NCBI RefSeq assembly: GCF_000020125.1
Contig: NC_010676.1
Location: 2,046,001-2,110,000 of the forward strand
Length of the DNA stretch: 64,000 nt
Direction: 5' to 3'
Source of the DNA: Paraburkholderia phytofirmans PsJN
GTDB taxonomy: Bacteria > Pseudomonadota > Gammaproteobacteria > Burkholderiales > Burkholderiaceae
Shown: piece after piece, positions 1 through 9,671 of the stretch
Layout: every line of letters starts with the position of its first letter
Numbering within the stretch: the stretch's first letter is position 1
Position numbers and translations under genes: made by a program
Notes under the pieces: model-generated
Databases searched by the model: none
Told to the model about the DNA's origin: nothing
Seen by the model: only the letters and a program-made list of their open reading frames with translations

Positions 1-513
1 GCCGACAGCGCCTACAAGCTTATCAAGACCACCGCGCCGCAAGGCTTCGCGCCCGACTGGGCCGCCTGGCAAAACGGCCAGTTCGTGGTCGATCCGAAAA
101 ACGGCGACACCGGCAGCTACGACGCGATCCGCGTCTATCTGTGGGCGGGCCTCGCCTCGCCCGCCGATCCGCTCGCCAAACCCTGGCTCGCGGCGCTCGG
201 CGGCATGCGCGCCCGCGTCGCGCAAACCGGCTTCCCGCCGGAGAAGGTTTCATCGACCAGCGGCACGGCCAGCGGCGAAGGACCGCTCAGTTACTGGGCT
301 GCACTCGCGCCATACTTCAAGGCGCTCGGCGACGAGCGCGGCCTCGGCCTCGCGCGCACGCATCTCGCGGCGCTCGACACCAACGTGCCGGGTCGCGAAC
401 CGGTTTATTACGATCGTGTGCTGGGGTTGTTCGGCACGGGTTTCATCGACGGCCGCTATCGTTTCGACGAAGCCGGACGTCTCGTGCCGAGCTGGAGAAA
501 GGAATGCGACTGA
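1..513 (+). CDS. bcsZ: BcsZ, periplasmic endo-1,4-beta-glucanase (GH8), 3' part
   Basis: The open frame enters from the left edge, so only the last 170 residues are present. The segment reads like the C-terminal part of the GH8 (alpha/alpha)6 barrel: it has the IRVYLWAGL stretch after DTGSYDA, then PLSYWAALAPYFKALG and the terminal YYDRVLGLFGTGFIDGRYRF block. BcsZ cleaves nascent cellulose in the periplasm and is needed for normal cellulose export. The signal peptide and most catalytic residues lie outside the window. Its stop overlaps the start of bcsC by 10 bases, so the two are translationally coupled, and the bcs genes encoding the synthase itself are expected just upstream. Confidence 0.9.
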   Translation, partial: ADSAYKLIKTTAPQGFAPDWAAWQNGQFVVDPKNGDTGSYDAIRVYLWAGLASPADPLAKPWLAALGGMRARVAQTGFPPEKVSSTSGTASGEGPLSYWAALAPYFKALGDERGLGLARTHLAALDTNVPGREPVYYDRVLGLFGTGFIDGRYRFDEAGRLVPSWRKECD

Positions 514-3500
514 GCGCCCTCGCGTTGTCCTTGCGCCTCGCGCTGAGCCTCACGGCCGTCTGCTGCGTGGCGACGGTTTCGCCGGATGCGCTGGCGCAGG
601 CGTCGAAAGATCCCTTGAACGTGCTGATCGATCAGGGCAAGTACTGGCAATCGCATCAGCGCGGCGACCTCGCCGAGCAGGCATGGCAGAAGGTGCTGCG
701 CATCGATCCCAAGCAGCCCGATGCGCTGTTCGGCATGGGCATGGTGCTCGCCGACCGCAAGGACGGCGCCGGCGCGCAGCAATATCTGGCCCGTCTGAAG
801 GCAGCCGCGCCGAACTATCCGAATCTGGATGAGCTCGGCCGCCGTCTCGGCGAATCGAGCCTGCGCGACCAGACCGTGAACGACGCGCGGCGGCTTGCGC
901 AAAGCGGTCAAAGCGCGAGCGCGGTGCAGGAATACCAGCGCGCGCTGACTGGCAAACCGGCCACGCCCGAATTGCAGCTCGAGTACTACCAGGCGCTCTC
1001 GGCCACGCCGCAAGGCTGGGATCAGGCGCGGCGCGGTCTCGAACAGCTCGCGCGCGACAATCCCGACGATCCGCGTTACGCCCTCGCCTATGCGCAGCAT
1101 CTGACCTATCGCGACGTGACGCGCCGCGACGGCATTGCGCGTCTGCAGAAACTGGCGGGCGACAGCACGGTCGGCGCGTCGGCGAAAAAGAGCTGGCGTC
1201 AGGCGCTGTTGTGGCTCGACGCGCGGCCCTCCGACGCCCCGCTCTATCAGGCCTATCTGCAAACCGCGACCGATGACGCCGCGGTCAAGGCGCGCTTCGA
1301 TTCGATGGTGCAGCAGGACAGCGCGGCGCGCGCACGCTCGCAGGAAAATGCCGCGACCGACGCACGCGGCCGCACCATCGCCGAGGGTTTCAGCGCGCTC
1401 GACCGCAACGACGTGGCCACGGCGCGCGCGAAGTTTTCCTCGGTGCTGGCCACCAGCCCGAACGACACCGACGCGCTCGGCGGCATGGGCATCGCCGCGT
1501 TGAAGCAGGAGCACTTCGCGGAAGCGCGCAACTATCTGGAACGCGCGTCGCGCAACGGCAATCCCGCGCGCTGGAAAACCGCGCTCGACAGCGCGAGCTA
1601 TTGGACCTACACGAGCGACGCGATCGGCGCGCGCAGCAACGGCGAATTCGCCAAGGCGAAGTCGCTGTTCGAACGCGCGATCGCGCTGAATCCGTCCGAC
1701 GTCACCGCGCAGGTGCTGCTCGGCGAAATGCTGCTCGCGAACGGCGACCCGAGCGGCGCGGAACAGGCGTACCGGATGGCGCTGCGCCGTCAGGCCGACA
1801 ATCCCGACGCGGTGCGCGGCCTGGTCGGCGCACTCGCCGCGCAAGGCCGCGGCGACGAGGCGCTGCAGTTCGCCAATCAGCTCAACACCGAACAGCAATC
1901 GAAGGCCGGCGGCATCAACCGTCTGCGTGGCGAAGCGCAGGCCGCGCAAGCGCGTGCCGCCGAAGCGCGCGGCGATCTCGGCAGCGCGCGCAGTCTCTTC
2001 GAAGACGCACTGCTGAACACGCCCGACGACCCGTGGCTGCGTCTCGACCTCGCGCGCATTTACGTGCGCCAAGGCGCGGTCGCCAACGCGCGCAGCATGA
2101 TGGACGGTCTGCTCGCCGCGCATCCCGACATGACCGACGCGCTGTACGCGAGCGCGTTGTTGTCGGCGGAAACGCAGGACTGGTCGGCGGGTCTCGCGCA
2201 ACTCGAACGCATTCCGGTCGCGCAGCGCACCGACGCGATGACGACCTTGCAACACCGCTTGTGGGTGCATCAGCAAGCCGACCTCGCCACGCGGATGGCG
2301 CGCAACGGGCAGACGCAACAGGCGCTCGCCACGTTGCAAGCCGCCGAGCCGGTCGCGGGCAATAGTCCCGAACTGATCGGCGTGATCGCCGCCGCTTACA
2401 GCCAGGCCGGCGACCCGAACCGCGCGCTCGGACTCGTGCGCGCCGCCATGAACGCGGCGCCCGGCAACACCGATCTGCTGCTGCAATACGCGGGCATTCT
2501 GTCGGCCACGCAGCAGGAAGCCGAACTCGGCATGGTGATGCGCCGGCTCGCGTCGATGCAGTTGACGCCGCAGCAACGCACCGACTTCGGCAATCTGAAT
2601 CTCGGCATCGTCATCAAGCAGTGCGATGCGGTGCGCCAGCGCGGCGACCTCGCCAGCGCCTACGACGTGATCGCGCCGTGGCTCGCAGCCATGCCCGACA
2701 ATCCCGATCTGCAAGCCGCGCTCGGCCGCCTCTATTCGACTGCCGGCGACGATCGCAACGCGCTCGCCAGCTATCGCGTCGCGCTGCAACGCAAGCCCGA
2801 CGATCTGAACCTGCTGCAAGCGACCATCTCCGCCGCGGCCGGCGCGAAGCAGTTCAGCTACGCCGAAACACTCGCGAAACAGGCCTTGACCGCGGCGCCT
2901 GCCGATCCTGGCGTGCTCGCCACCGTCGGCCGCATGTATCGCGCGGAAGGCAAGCTGTCGCTCGCCTCGACTTATCTGCAGCGCTCGCTGGTCGCCGCCA
3001 ACACGCCGCTGATGGCCAATGCGCCGCGCAGTCCGGCGAGCAACGTGCCGCGCGGATGGGAAGTGGCGATGCGCCGGATCGGCGCGACGCCGCTGCCGGG
3101 CACCAATCCCTTTGAAGGCAAAACCGCCACGGTCACACCGACCGACGCCGACAACGCCGCACTCGCCGGCGGCAGTTATAACGCCGCGCGTTCAGCGCTT
3201 CCGTATTCGCAGTCTTCCTTGCCGACACAGACCGTGCCGAACTATCCGCCGCCTACGCAGCCCGCGCCTTACGTCGCGCCTTATACAGCGCCCGCGCAGC
3301 CTTATGCGCCGAACCGTGGGCCTGCCGCCCTGCCGTATAACGCGCCGCGTCCAGGCGCCGAGGCCGGTGGCTACGGCCAGGAGACCTACGGGTCGAGCCA
3401 GTCGGGCGCGCCGTTGCAGCCTTATCCGGGGCAAGGGCAGCCGCCGATGCAGCAGCAAGCGCAGATGCCGCCGATGCAGCAGGCTCCGCAATACAACCCG

Positions 3501-5213
3501 GCTTATCAGCAGCAGGCGCCTTACTCGCAGCAGCAATACCCGCAGCAGCAGCCATACGGCGCGCAGGATGGCTATGCGGCGACGCCCTGGCCGATGTCGC
3601 CGGCTGCGCGCCAGGCGCAGGCCAGTGCCGGTTCGATGCAAGCGCAACCGTATGGCGCGCCGAGCACGAAGCGCGCGGCCGGCAAGAAGCAAAGTGCGTC
3701 GAAACATGGCGGCAACGCGGCCGCTTATGCGCAGCAGCCGTATGGGCAACAGCAAGGCTATCCACAGCAGCCTTACTACGGTCAACAGGCGTATCCGCAA
3801 CAACAGCAGGGCTACGCGCAACAGCCATATCAACCGCAACCGCCGCAGCAGCAGGCTTACGCGAATCAGGGCTACTACGCGCAGCAGCAGCCGTACATTC
3901 CGCAGCCGCCCACCGGCTACGCCCAACCGTACTACCCGGCGCAACCCGGCGCGAACGGCAACGGCAACACCTACGCGCAGCCGAACGTGGCGAACGCGCA
4001 AACGCTCGGCGTCGCGGAAGAACTGGCGCAGGTCAATCGCGAGCAGTCGAGCAGCATCTCGGGCGGCATCGTGTTCCGTAACCGCACCGGCGAGGACGGC
4101 CTGTCCAACCTCACCGATATCGAAGCGCCGATCCAGGGGCGCATCAGGGCGGGCAATGGACACGTTGTCGTCACGGCGACGCCTGTCACGCTAGACGCCG
4201 GCACTCCCGCCAACAATGTCTCGACGCTCGCGCGTTTCGGTGCCGGCCTATCGAACGGCACATCGGTCTCGGCAGCCAATGTCGGCAGCCAGACGGCGAG
4301 CGGCGTGGGCTTGTCGGTCGGCTACGAAGGCCGCAGCCTCAGCGGCGACATCGGCGTGACGCCGCTCGGGTTCCGCGAGACCAACATCGTGGGCGGCGCG
4401 CAATACAACGGCGGCGTCACCGACAAGGTCTCGTATTCGCTGGCCGTCGCGCGCCGCGCGGTGAGCGACAGCCTGTTGTCCTATGCCGGCGCGCGGGATT
4501 CCGGTTCCGGTCTCGAATGGGGCGGCGTCACTTCAACCGGCGGCCTCGGCAGCCTCGCATGGGACGACGGCACGAGCGGCCTGTATGTGAACGCGGCGTT
4601 CCAGTATTACGACGGCAACAACGTACTGAGCAATACTGCCGTCAAAGGCGGCGGCGGCATCTATACGCGTCTGCTGAAAGACGCTGATCAGACACTCACG
4701 ATCGGCGTGAATACGACGCTGATGCGTTACGACAAGAACCAGTCGTACTTCACCTATGGGCAGGGCGGCTATTTCAGCCCCCAACAGTACGTGATCCTGA
4801 ACTTGCCGGTGGAGTGGTCCGGGCGCAACGGCGCGTTCACGTACGACGTGAAGGGTTCGATCGGCGTGCAGCATTATCGTCAGGATGCGTCGAACTACTT
4901 CCCGCTCAACGATGGTTCAGGCCGGCAAGGTGCGGCTGAGCAGAACGCGGCGAATGTCGGTACGAGCGTGCAGAGCGGCGCGCAGTATCCAGGCCAAAGC
5001 AAGACCGGCGTGTCGTATTCGCTCAGCGCAGTGGGCGAATATCAACTCGCGCCGCAACTGGCCTTCGGGGCGACCGCTTCGCTAGGCAATGCTTATGAAT
5101 ATCGCGAGTATCTCGCGGCGGTTTATGTGCGGTATAGCTTCAGCAAGCAGACCGGCTCGCAGCCGTTCCCGCCCACGCCGCTTGTTTCGCCTTATCTGTC
5201 GTTGTCGAATTGA
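504..5213 (+). CDS. bcsC: BcsC, cellulose export TPR/outer-membrane porin
   Basis: Predicted 1569 residues. BcsC is the outer-membrane export component of cellulose synthesis: periplasmic TPR repeats contact the peptidoglycan/synthase side and a C-terminal beta-barrel lets the glucan out. A signal peptide ending near DALAQ (about residue 32) is followed by many TPR units (about 40-830, e.g. AWQKVLRIDPKQPDALFGMG). A long Q/P/Y/A-rich low-complexity linker spans roughly 890-1160. The BCSC C-terminal barrel runs from about 1180 to the end, with alternating aromatic strands and a terminal YVRYSF. The ATG at 504 was chosen because it follows GGAG/AAAGGA and gives a clean signal peptide; the frame is open further upstream but only inside bcsZ. 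The linker is the odd part: other BcsC proteins are usually shorter here. Confidence 0.95.
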   Translation: MRLSALALSLRLALSLTAVCCVATVSPDALAQASKDPLNVLIDQGKYWQSHQRGDLAEQAWQKVLRIDPKQPDALFGMGMVLADRKDGAGAQQYLARLKAAAPNYPNLDELGRRLGESSLRDQTVNDARRLAQSGQSASAVQEYQRALTGKPATPELQLEYYQALSATPQGWDQARRGLEQLARDNPDDPRYALAYAQHLTYRDVTRRDGIARLQKLAGDSTVGASAKKSWRQALLWLDARPSDAPLYQAYLQTATDDAAVKARFDSMVQQDSAARARSQENAATDARGRTIAEGFSALDRNDVATARAKFSSVLATSPNDTDALGGMGIAALKQEHFAEARNYLERASRNGNPARWKTALDSASYWTYTSDAIGARSNGEFAKAKSLFERAIALNPSDVTAQVLLGEMLLANGDPSGAEQAYRMALRRQADNPDAVRGLVGALAAQGRGDEALQFANQLNTEQQSKAGGINRLRGEAQAAQARAAEARGDLGSARSLFEDALLNTPDDPWLRLDLARIYVRQGAVANARSMMDGLLAAHPDMTDALYASALLSAETQDWSAGLAQLERIPVAQRTDAMTTLQHRLWVHQQADLATRMARNGQTQQALATLQAAEPVAGNSPELIGVIAAAYSQAGDPNRALGLVRAAMNAAPGNTDLLLQYAGILSATQQEAELGMVMRRLASMQLTPQQRTDFGNLNLGIVIKQCDAVRQRGDLASAYDVIAPWLAAMPDNPDLQAALGRLYSTAGDDRNALASYRVALQRKPDDLNLLQATISAAAGAKQFSYAETLAKQALTAAPADPGVLATVGRMYRAEGKLSLASTYLQRSLVAANTPLMANAPRSPASNVPRGWEVAMRRIGATPLPGTNPFEGKTATVTPTDADNAALAGGSYNAARSALPYSQSSLPTQTVPNYPPPTQPAPYVAPYTAPAQPYAPNRGPAALPYNAPRPGAEAGGYGQETYGSSQSGAPLQPYPGQGQPPMQQQAQMPPMQQAPQYNPAYQQQAPYSQQQYPQQQPYGAQDGYAATPWPMSPAARQAQASAGSMQAQPYGAPSTKRAAGKKQSASKHGGNAAAYAQQPYGQQQGYPQQPYYGQQAYPQQQQGYAQQPYQPQPPQQQAYANQGYYAQQQPYIPQPPTGYAQPYYPAQPGANGNGNTYAQPNVANAQTLGVAEELAQVNREQSSSISGGIVFRNRTGEDGLSNLTDIEAPIQGRIRAGNGHVVVTATPVTLDAGTPANNVSTLARFGAGLSNGTSVSAANVGSQTASGVGLSVGYEGRSLSGDIGVTPLGFRETNIVGGAQYNGGVTDKVSYSLAVARRAVSDSLLSYAGARDSGSGLEWGGVTSTGGLGSLAWDDGTSGLYVNAAFQYYDGNNVLSNTAVKGGGGIYTRLLKDADQTLTIGVNTTLMRYDKNQSYFTYGQGGYFSPQQYVILNLPVEWSGRNGAFTYDVKGSIGVQHYRQDASNYFPLNDGSGRQGAAEQNAANVGTSVQSGAQYPGQSKTGVSYSLSAVGEYQLAPQLAFGATASLGNAYEYREYLAAVYVRYSFSKQTGSQPFPPTPLVSPYLSLSN

Positions 5214-5228
5214 CCTTTATGTGTCTCA

Positions 5229-5262
5229 CGGCGGCGCGGTCCGGTTTGGACTGCCGCCGCCG
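5229..5262. terminator. GC-rich hairpin between convergent bcsC and DUF2252 gene
   Basis: An imperfect inverted repeat lies in the 62-base gap between two convergent genes. The left arm is CGGCGGCG-CGGTCC and the right arm is GGACTGCCGCCGCCG, with a GGTTT loop. There is no clear U-run on either strand, so intrinsic termination is only a possibility. Confidence 0.35.
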
Positions 5263-5275
5263 CGAGCACGACGCG

Positions 5276-6517
5276 TCAATCGTCGCGTCCGGTCGCATAC
5301 CGCCGGCAATGCTCCAGATACCCGGCGGCATGACTGCTCACCAATTCAACGATACCCGTCCACAGCCAGCCCGGTGCATCGAGCGTCTTCGAACGATTTC
5401 TGCGTAGCTCGGTGAGCCACGCCTTGCGCTCAGCGCTATCCATTTGCCGCGCGTGCGCCTTGCCGACCACCATCGCCAGAAAGCGCGCTACCTTCATCGC
5501 TTCGTCGCGGGTGAACTGCTCGATGGTCAGTTTCATGTCTTGCGGCAGCAGTTCACGAATCACGACGGCACGCTCCGCCAGACGCGCCGCACGCATCCGC
5601 TCGCCGAGCGAGGGCGACAGATGCCGCGCGCCCTCCACCACGCGCTCCGCGTTATCGCGCGGCATGCGCACGCCGGGATAGCGCGGCGCGGCCGCTTGCG
5701 CCGCTTCCTTGATATCGATCAGGCACAGGTCGTCGCCCTCCACCGCCGCACCGTCGATGTCGAGCAGCACCGCATAGCGCAACCTGCCGAGCGAACTGCA
5801 GCCTTTCACCCAGTAGGCGGCGTCGAGGACTTCCACGTCGGCCTCGTCGCCGGTGCCGCGCAGGACGGTGGCGAGCCGCGCCAATGAGCCTTTCTCGAAC
5901 AAAGTCTCGATCTCGCGCCGCTCGCTTTTGGCGAGCGGCCAGAAACGCGGGCCGAGCGGAATGGTCGGCTCGAGATCCTCGATGCGCTCCTCCGCCAGAT
6001 GACGCCATGAACGGCGCACGGCTTCCCGCATGACCACGCGCACCGCTTCGGGCTTTTCCGCGTGGATGTCGGCGATCCCCGCGGCTTCGTCGAAGGCGCG
6101 CTCGTAACCGTCCGCGATCGCTTCCATCATGCGTACCGTCGTCACGCCCGGCAGGTCCGAACCGCGCGCGGCGGTCGCCAATGACAGACCAAGGCGAATC
6201 AGGTCGTGCGCCGGATTGCCGATCACGGTCTGATCGAGATCGCGAATCTGGATTTCGACGCGTCCCTGCGCATCGGCGACGGGTCCGAGATTGCCCGTAT
6301 GGCAATCGCCGCAAATCCAGATGGCGGGTCCCTCCGGCAAGGCATGGCCTTCGATGCCGTCGAGCCATTCATAGAACTTGCTGGTGTTGCCGCGAACATA
6401 GGCGTGCGCCGAGCGCGCCATTTTGGCATTGCGGCGTGTGGTCAACAGCGCCTGGCGCGCATCCGGTTTGGGTAGCTTGTTAGACAGCTTGTTTCGTGTG
6501 ATGTTTTTCTTTGTCAT
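5276..6517 (-). CDS. DUF2252 family protein (copy 1)
   Basis: 413 residues. It matches the DUF2252 family by the WICGDCHTGNLGPV motif near residue 68, the following IQIRDLDQTVIGNPAHDLIRL block, and a distal LIDIKEAAQAAAPR segment. The DxHxxN and D...D pattern recalls the catalytic core of aminoglycoside phosphotransferase/kinase-like folds, and DUF2252 has been grouped with that fold; no substrate is established. No signal peptide or membrane segment is visible, so it is likely cytoplasmic. It is divergent from the hybrid kinase at 6974 and convergent with bcsC. A second, only moderately similar family member lies at 61267-62481. The start ATG has no strong Shine-Dalgarno sequence, but the N-terminus is lysine-rich and collinear with the family. 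Confidence 0.85.
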   Translation of the reverse strand: MTKKNITRNKLSNKLPKPDARQALLTTRRNAKMARSAHAYVRGNTSKFYEWLDGIEGHALPEGPAIWICGDCHTGNLGPVADAQGRVEIQIRDLDQTVIGNPAHDLIRLGLSLATAARGSDLPGVTTVRMMEAIADGYERAFDEAAGIADIHAEKPEAVRVVMREAVRRSWRHLAEERIEDLEPTIPLGPRFWPLAKSERREIETLFEKGSLARLATVLRGTGDEADVEVLDAAYWVKGCSSLGRLRYAVLLDIDGAAVEGDDLCLIDIKEAAQAAAPRYPGVRMPRDNAERVVEGARHLSPSLGERMRAARLAERAVVIRELLPQDMKLTIEQFTRDEAMKVARFLAMVVGKAHARQMDSAERKAWLTELRRNRSKTLDAPGWLWTGIVELVSSHAAGYLEHCRRYATGRDD

Positions 6518-6973
6518 TCGCAGGGTCCGCTTTGATCTACGTTCGAATTGCGCGTGGTGGTCAGCTCCACGGTGCGCCTGTCGGCGCGCGCGAACGCATG
6601 CGGGCAGCAGGATTCGCGCCTGCGTCTGAATGCAATCTGTAAGCGGAACAAAGCATCTGCACGCGCACTAGCCTTTTTCGCATAAAACGCCCACCTGTGC
6701 ACCTCATTGCGCGCGCCGAAGTGTCGCTCGCATCAACTGGACAATCTTGCGAATCGTTCGCAGACAAAGGTTCGCCTAAATCCCACCACGCATGCGAGAC
6801 AAGCCGCCGGGCCGCCGTTGTGGCCTACAATTAGCGCAACCGCATGTCAGCCATCCGTCGGCATGCGGCGCACGGCAGAAGCTTCATCCCGCCTCCTGCT
6901 GCGAGTGCAAACGCGTCACGCGCGCCGGCAGAGTGGGGACACTTTCATCGACGTGACCTCTGTGGAGCGCAGC
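6518..6973. other. Intergenic region between divergent DUF2252 and hybrid kinase genes
   Basis: 456 bases with no credible gene. Short frames exist on both strands but have arginine-rich, shadow-like translations. It must carry the two divergent promoters; I could not define -35/-10 pairs with confidence. Confidence 0.5.
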
Positions 6974-9637
6974 ATGCCTTTTCCGGCACACGACCACGGC
7001 TGCTCCGGCTGGCGCGGGGAGATGGCGCAGCGCATCAGCGCATTCGACTGGGCCGCCACCGGCCTCGGCGCCATCGAAAACTGGCCGCGCAGTCTGACCG
7101 CGACCGTCCAGTTGCTGCTCGCCTCGCCCGTGCCTCTGGTGCTGCTGTGGGGCAAGCCCGGCTACATGATCTACAACGACGCCTACGCGGTCTTCGCAGG
7201 CGGCAGGCATCCCTATCTGCTCGGCTGCCCGGTCGAACACGGCTGGCCGGAAGTCGCCGATTTTAACCGGCATGTCATGGCCACGTGTCTCGCGGGCGGC
7301 ACGCTGTCGTATCGCGACAAGGAGTTGGTGCTGCTGCGCGACGGCAAACCCGAAGACGTGTGGATGGATCTCTACTACAGCCCCGTCGCCGACGACAGCG
7401 GCGCGCCGGCCGGTGTGCTGGCGGTAGTCGTCGAAACCACCACGCGCGTGCTCACCGAACGCTGGCGGCAGCGCGCCGAAGCCGAACTGCACGAGACCAA
7501 CGAACGGCTGCAGCTCGCGCTCAATACCGGCACGGTGCTCGGCACCTGGGTGCTGGACGTGCGCACGGGCAAGGTCAGCGGCGACGAACGTTTCGCGCGC
7601 ACTTTTTCCTTTCGGCAGGAAGAAGCCGCGAAAGGAGTCGAGCGCCACGCCGCCGTCCACATGATTCATCCGGACGACCAGGCGCTCAACGACCAACTGA
7701 CCGCCGAGGCGATCCGCACACGGCAGCCGTTTCGCGCCGAGTTTCGAATCCGGCGGCCCGACGGCGACTACATCTGGGTGCAGGCAAACGGCCAGTGCGA
7801 GTTCGACGAGCATGGCGAACCGACGCGTTTTCCCGGCGTGCTGATCGATATTCACGAACGCAAGATCGCCGAACAGTCGCTGCGCCAGTTGACCGAGACG
7901 CTCGAACAGCGCGTCGCCGACGCGCTCGCGGCGCGCGCTTTGGCCGAGGAACAATTGCGCCAGGCGCAGAAGATGGAAGCGATCGGCAGCCTCACGGGCG
8001 GCGTCGCGCACGACTTCAACAACGTGCTGCAGGTGATCAACGGCAACCTGCAAATGCTCGCCGCCGATGCCGGCGGCCACCCGGCCACCCTACGCCGCCT
8101 GTCCGCCGCAACGGACGCGGTCAAGCGCGGCGCGAAACTGGCCGCGCATCTGCTCGCCTTCGCGCGGCGCCAGCCGCTCTCTCCCACTGTGCTGAATCCG
8201 CGCCGCCTGCTGAGCGGCATGAGCGAGATGCTGCATCGCGCACTCGGCGAAACCGTGCGCATCGACACGGTCCTGAACGACGATCTGTGGAACGTGCAGG
8301 CCGATCGCAATCAACTGGAAAACGCGCTGCTCAATCTCGCGATCAACGCGCGCGACGCCATGCAAGGAGACGGCACGCTCACCGTGCGAGCGGCCAACCG
8401 CGTGCTGGACACCACGTTCTGCCAGGACAAACCCGAACTGTCGCCGGGTGAATACGTGGTGTTTTCCGTCGCCGACAGCGGCGCCGGCATGCCGCCCGAG
8501 ATCCTGCAACGCGTGTTCGAACCGTTTTTCACGACCAAGCCCGACGGCCACGGCACCGGCCTCGGCCTGAGCATGGTGTTCGGCTTTCTCAGGCAAAGCG
8601 GTGGCCATACGTTGATCGAGAGCGAAGTGGGACGCGGCACTACGGTCTCGCTGTTTTTCCCGCGCTGCTGCGAAGCCGAAACCTCGGAAGCGGTCGACGA
8701 CACCGAGGCGCCCAGCGGCGGCGGCGAAACGATTCTGGTCGTCGAAGACGATGCCGACGTGCGCCTGACCGCCGTCGAAATGCTCGCGCAACTCGGCTAC
8801 AAGGTGCTGACCGCGTCGAGCGGCGACGCGGCGATCGAATTCATCGAAAGCGACGTGCCGATCGATCTGCTGTTCACGGATGTGGTGATGCCCGGCAAGA
8901 TCAAAAGCGTGGAACTCGCGCAGCGAGCCGCGACTCGCTCGCCCGCGGTGCCGACGCTCTTCACTTCCGGCTATGCGCGCGATGAAATCGTCCACCACGG
9001 CAAACTCGACGCCGGTATTACGTTGCTCTCGAAACCCTACCGGCGCGACGATCTCGCCCGCAAGGTGCGCGGCGTGTTGCGCGCCGGTGCGGCCGCGGCG
9101 GCCGGCATGGCGCTGCCCGCGTCCGTGGCCGAAGGACAGATCGCCGCCTGCGTGCCGCCCGCCGCTTACGACCGCGTCGGGGAATCCAGTCAGGAAAGCC
9201 GGCCGCCCGAGGTCGAGGCCATTCCGCAAACAAAGTCTTCTTTGGCGAGGGCGCGCTCGCCCGGCACGCCGGCTCGTGTGCTGCTGGTCGAAGACGACAT
9301 GAACTCACGCGAAGCATTCAACGACCTGCTGAACGCGCTGGGACTCGATTGCACTGCGGTTGGAAGCGCGGAAGAAGCGCTGCCGCTCGTACCCGCGCAA
9401 CACTTCGACATCCTCTTCACCGATCTCACATTGCCCGGCATGTCCGGCGACTGCCTCGCGCGCGCCATGTTGCGGCAGCAGCCGGGCATTCGCGTGTTGC
9501 TGGTGTCGGGCTACGGCAAGAGTGCGCAGATCGGCGACGCGATTCCAGGCGCGCGGCTGCTCGGCAAACCGCTCGATATCGCGGAACTGCGGCGCGAACT
9601 CGCGGGCTGGATCGATCACACCGAAGAAGCATCCTAA
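6974..9637 (+). CDS. Hybrid sensor histidine kinase with two receiver domains
   Basis: 887 residues from the ATG at 6974, which has GGAG seven bases upstream; the frame is open further 5' but that part is low-quality. No membrane segments, so a cytoplasmic sensor. Order of domains: an N-terminal PAS-like module (WPRSLTATVQLLLASPVP, about 30-150), a PAS_3 module (about 180-300, HPDDQALNDQL then DIHERK), a HisKA-type H-box (GGVAHDFNNVL, His about 346), a HATPase domain (N box NLAINARDAM, G boxes DSGAGMP and GTGLGLSM), receiver 1 (about 585-705, Asp in LLFTDVVMPG about 634) and receiver 2 (about 768-885, Asp in ILFTDLTLPG). No output domain is fused, so signals must pass through the receivers. 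The DUF72 gene follows 34 bases later. A cognate regulator is not visible nearby. Confidence 0.9.
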   Translation: MPFPAHDHGCSGWRGEMAQRISAFDWAATGLGAIENWPRSLTATVQLLLASPVPLVLLWGKPGYMIYNDAYAVFAGGRHPYLLGCPVEHGWPEVADFNRHVMATCLAGGTLSYRDKELVLLRDGKPEDVWMDLYYSPVADDSGAPAGVLAVVVETTTRVLTERWRQRAEAELHETNERLQLALNTGTVLGTWVLDVRTGKVSGDERFARTFSFRQEEAAKGVERHAAVHMIHPDDQALNDQLTAEAIRTRQPFRAEFRIRRPDGDYIWVQANGQCEFDEHGEPTRFPGVLIDIHERKIAEQSLRQLTETLEQRVADALAARALAEEQLRQAQKMEAIGSLTGGVAHDFNNVLQVINGNLQMLAADAGGHPATLRRLSAATDAVKRGAKLAAHLLAFARRQPLSPTVLNPRRLLSGMSEMLHRALGETVRIDTVLNDDLWNVQADRNQLENALLNLAINARDAMQGDGTLTVRAANRVLDTTFCQDKPELSPGEYVVFSVADSGAGMPPEILQRVFEPFFTTKPDGHGTGLGLSMVFGFLRQSGGHTLIESEVGRGTTVSLFFPRCCEAETSEAVDDTEAPSGGGETILVVEDDADVRLTAVEMLAQLGYKVLTASSGDAAIEFIESDVPIDLLFTDVVMPGKIKSVELAQRAATRSPAVPTLFTSGYARDEIVHHGKLDAGITLLSKPYRRDDLARKVRGVLRAGAAAAAGMALPASVAEGQIAACVPPAAYDRVGESSQESRPPEVEAIPQTKSSLARARSPGTPARVLLVEDDMNSREAFNDLLNALGLDCTAVGSAEEALPLVPAQHFDILFTDLTLPGMSGDCLARAMLRQQPGIRVLLVSGYGKSAQIGDAIPGARLLGKPLDIAELRRELAGWIDHTEEAS

Positions 9638-9671
9638 GCGACGCACGCCGCCCATTCAACCCACTCCGCCG

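Noticed and set aside
456..2819. 787-residue minus-strand open frame across bcsC
   Set aside because: It is the complement of the TPR-coding part of bcsC; the translation is Arg/His/Gly-rich without any family motif.
3430..3930. Possible CRISPR-like repeat block
   Set aside because: CAG/CAA-rich codon repeats of a Gln-rich linker without regular spacers; it is in frame in bcsC.
3192..4163. 323-residue minus-strand frame rich in Leu/Arg
   Set aside because: Mirror of the CAG-rich linker of bcsC; composition is explained by the repeat on the other strand.
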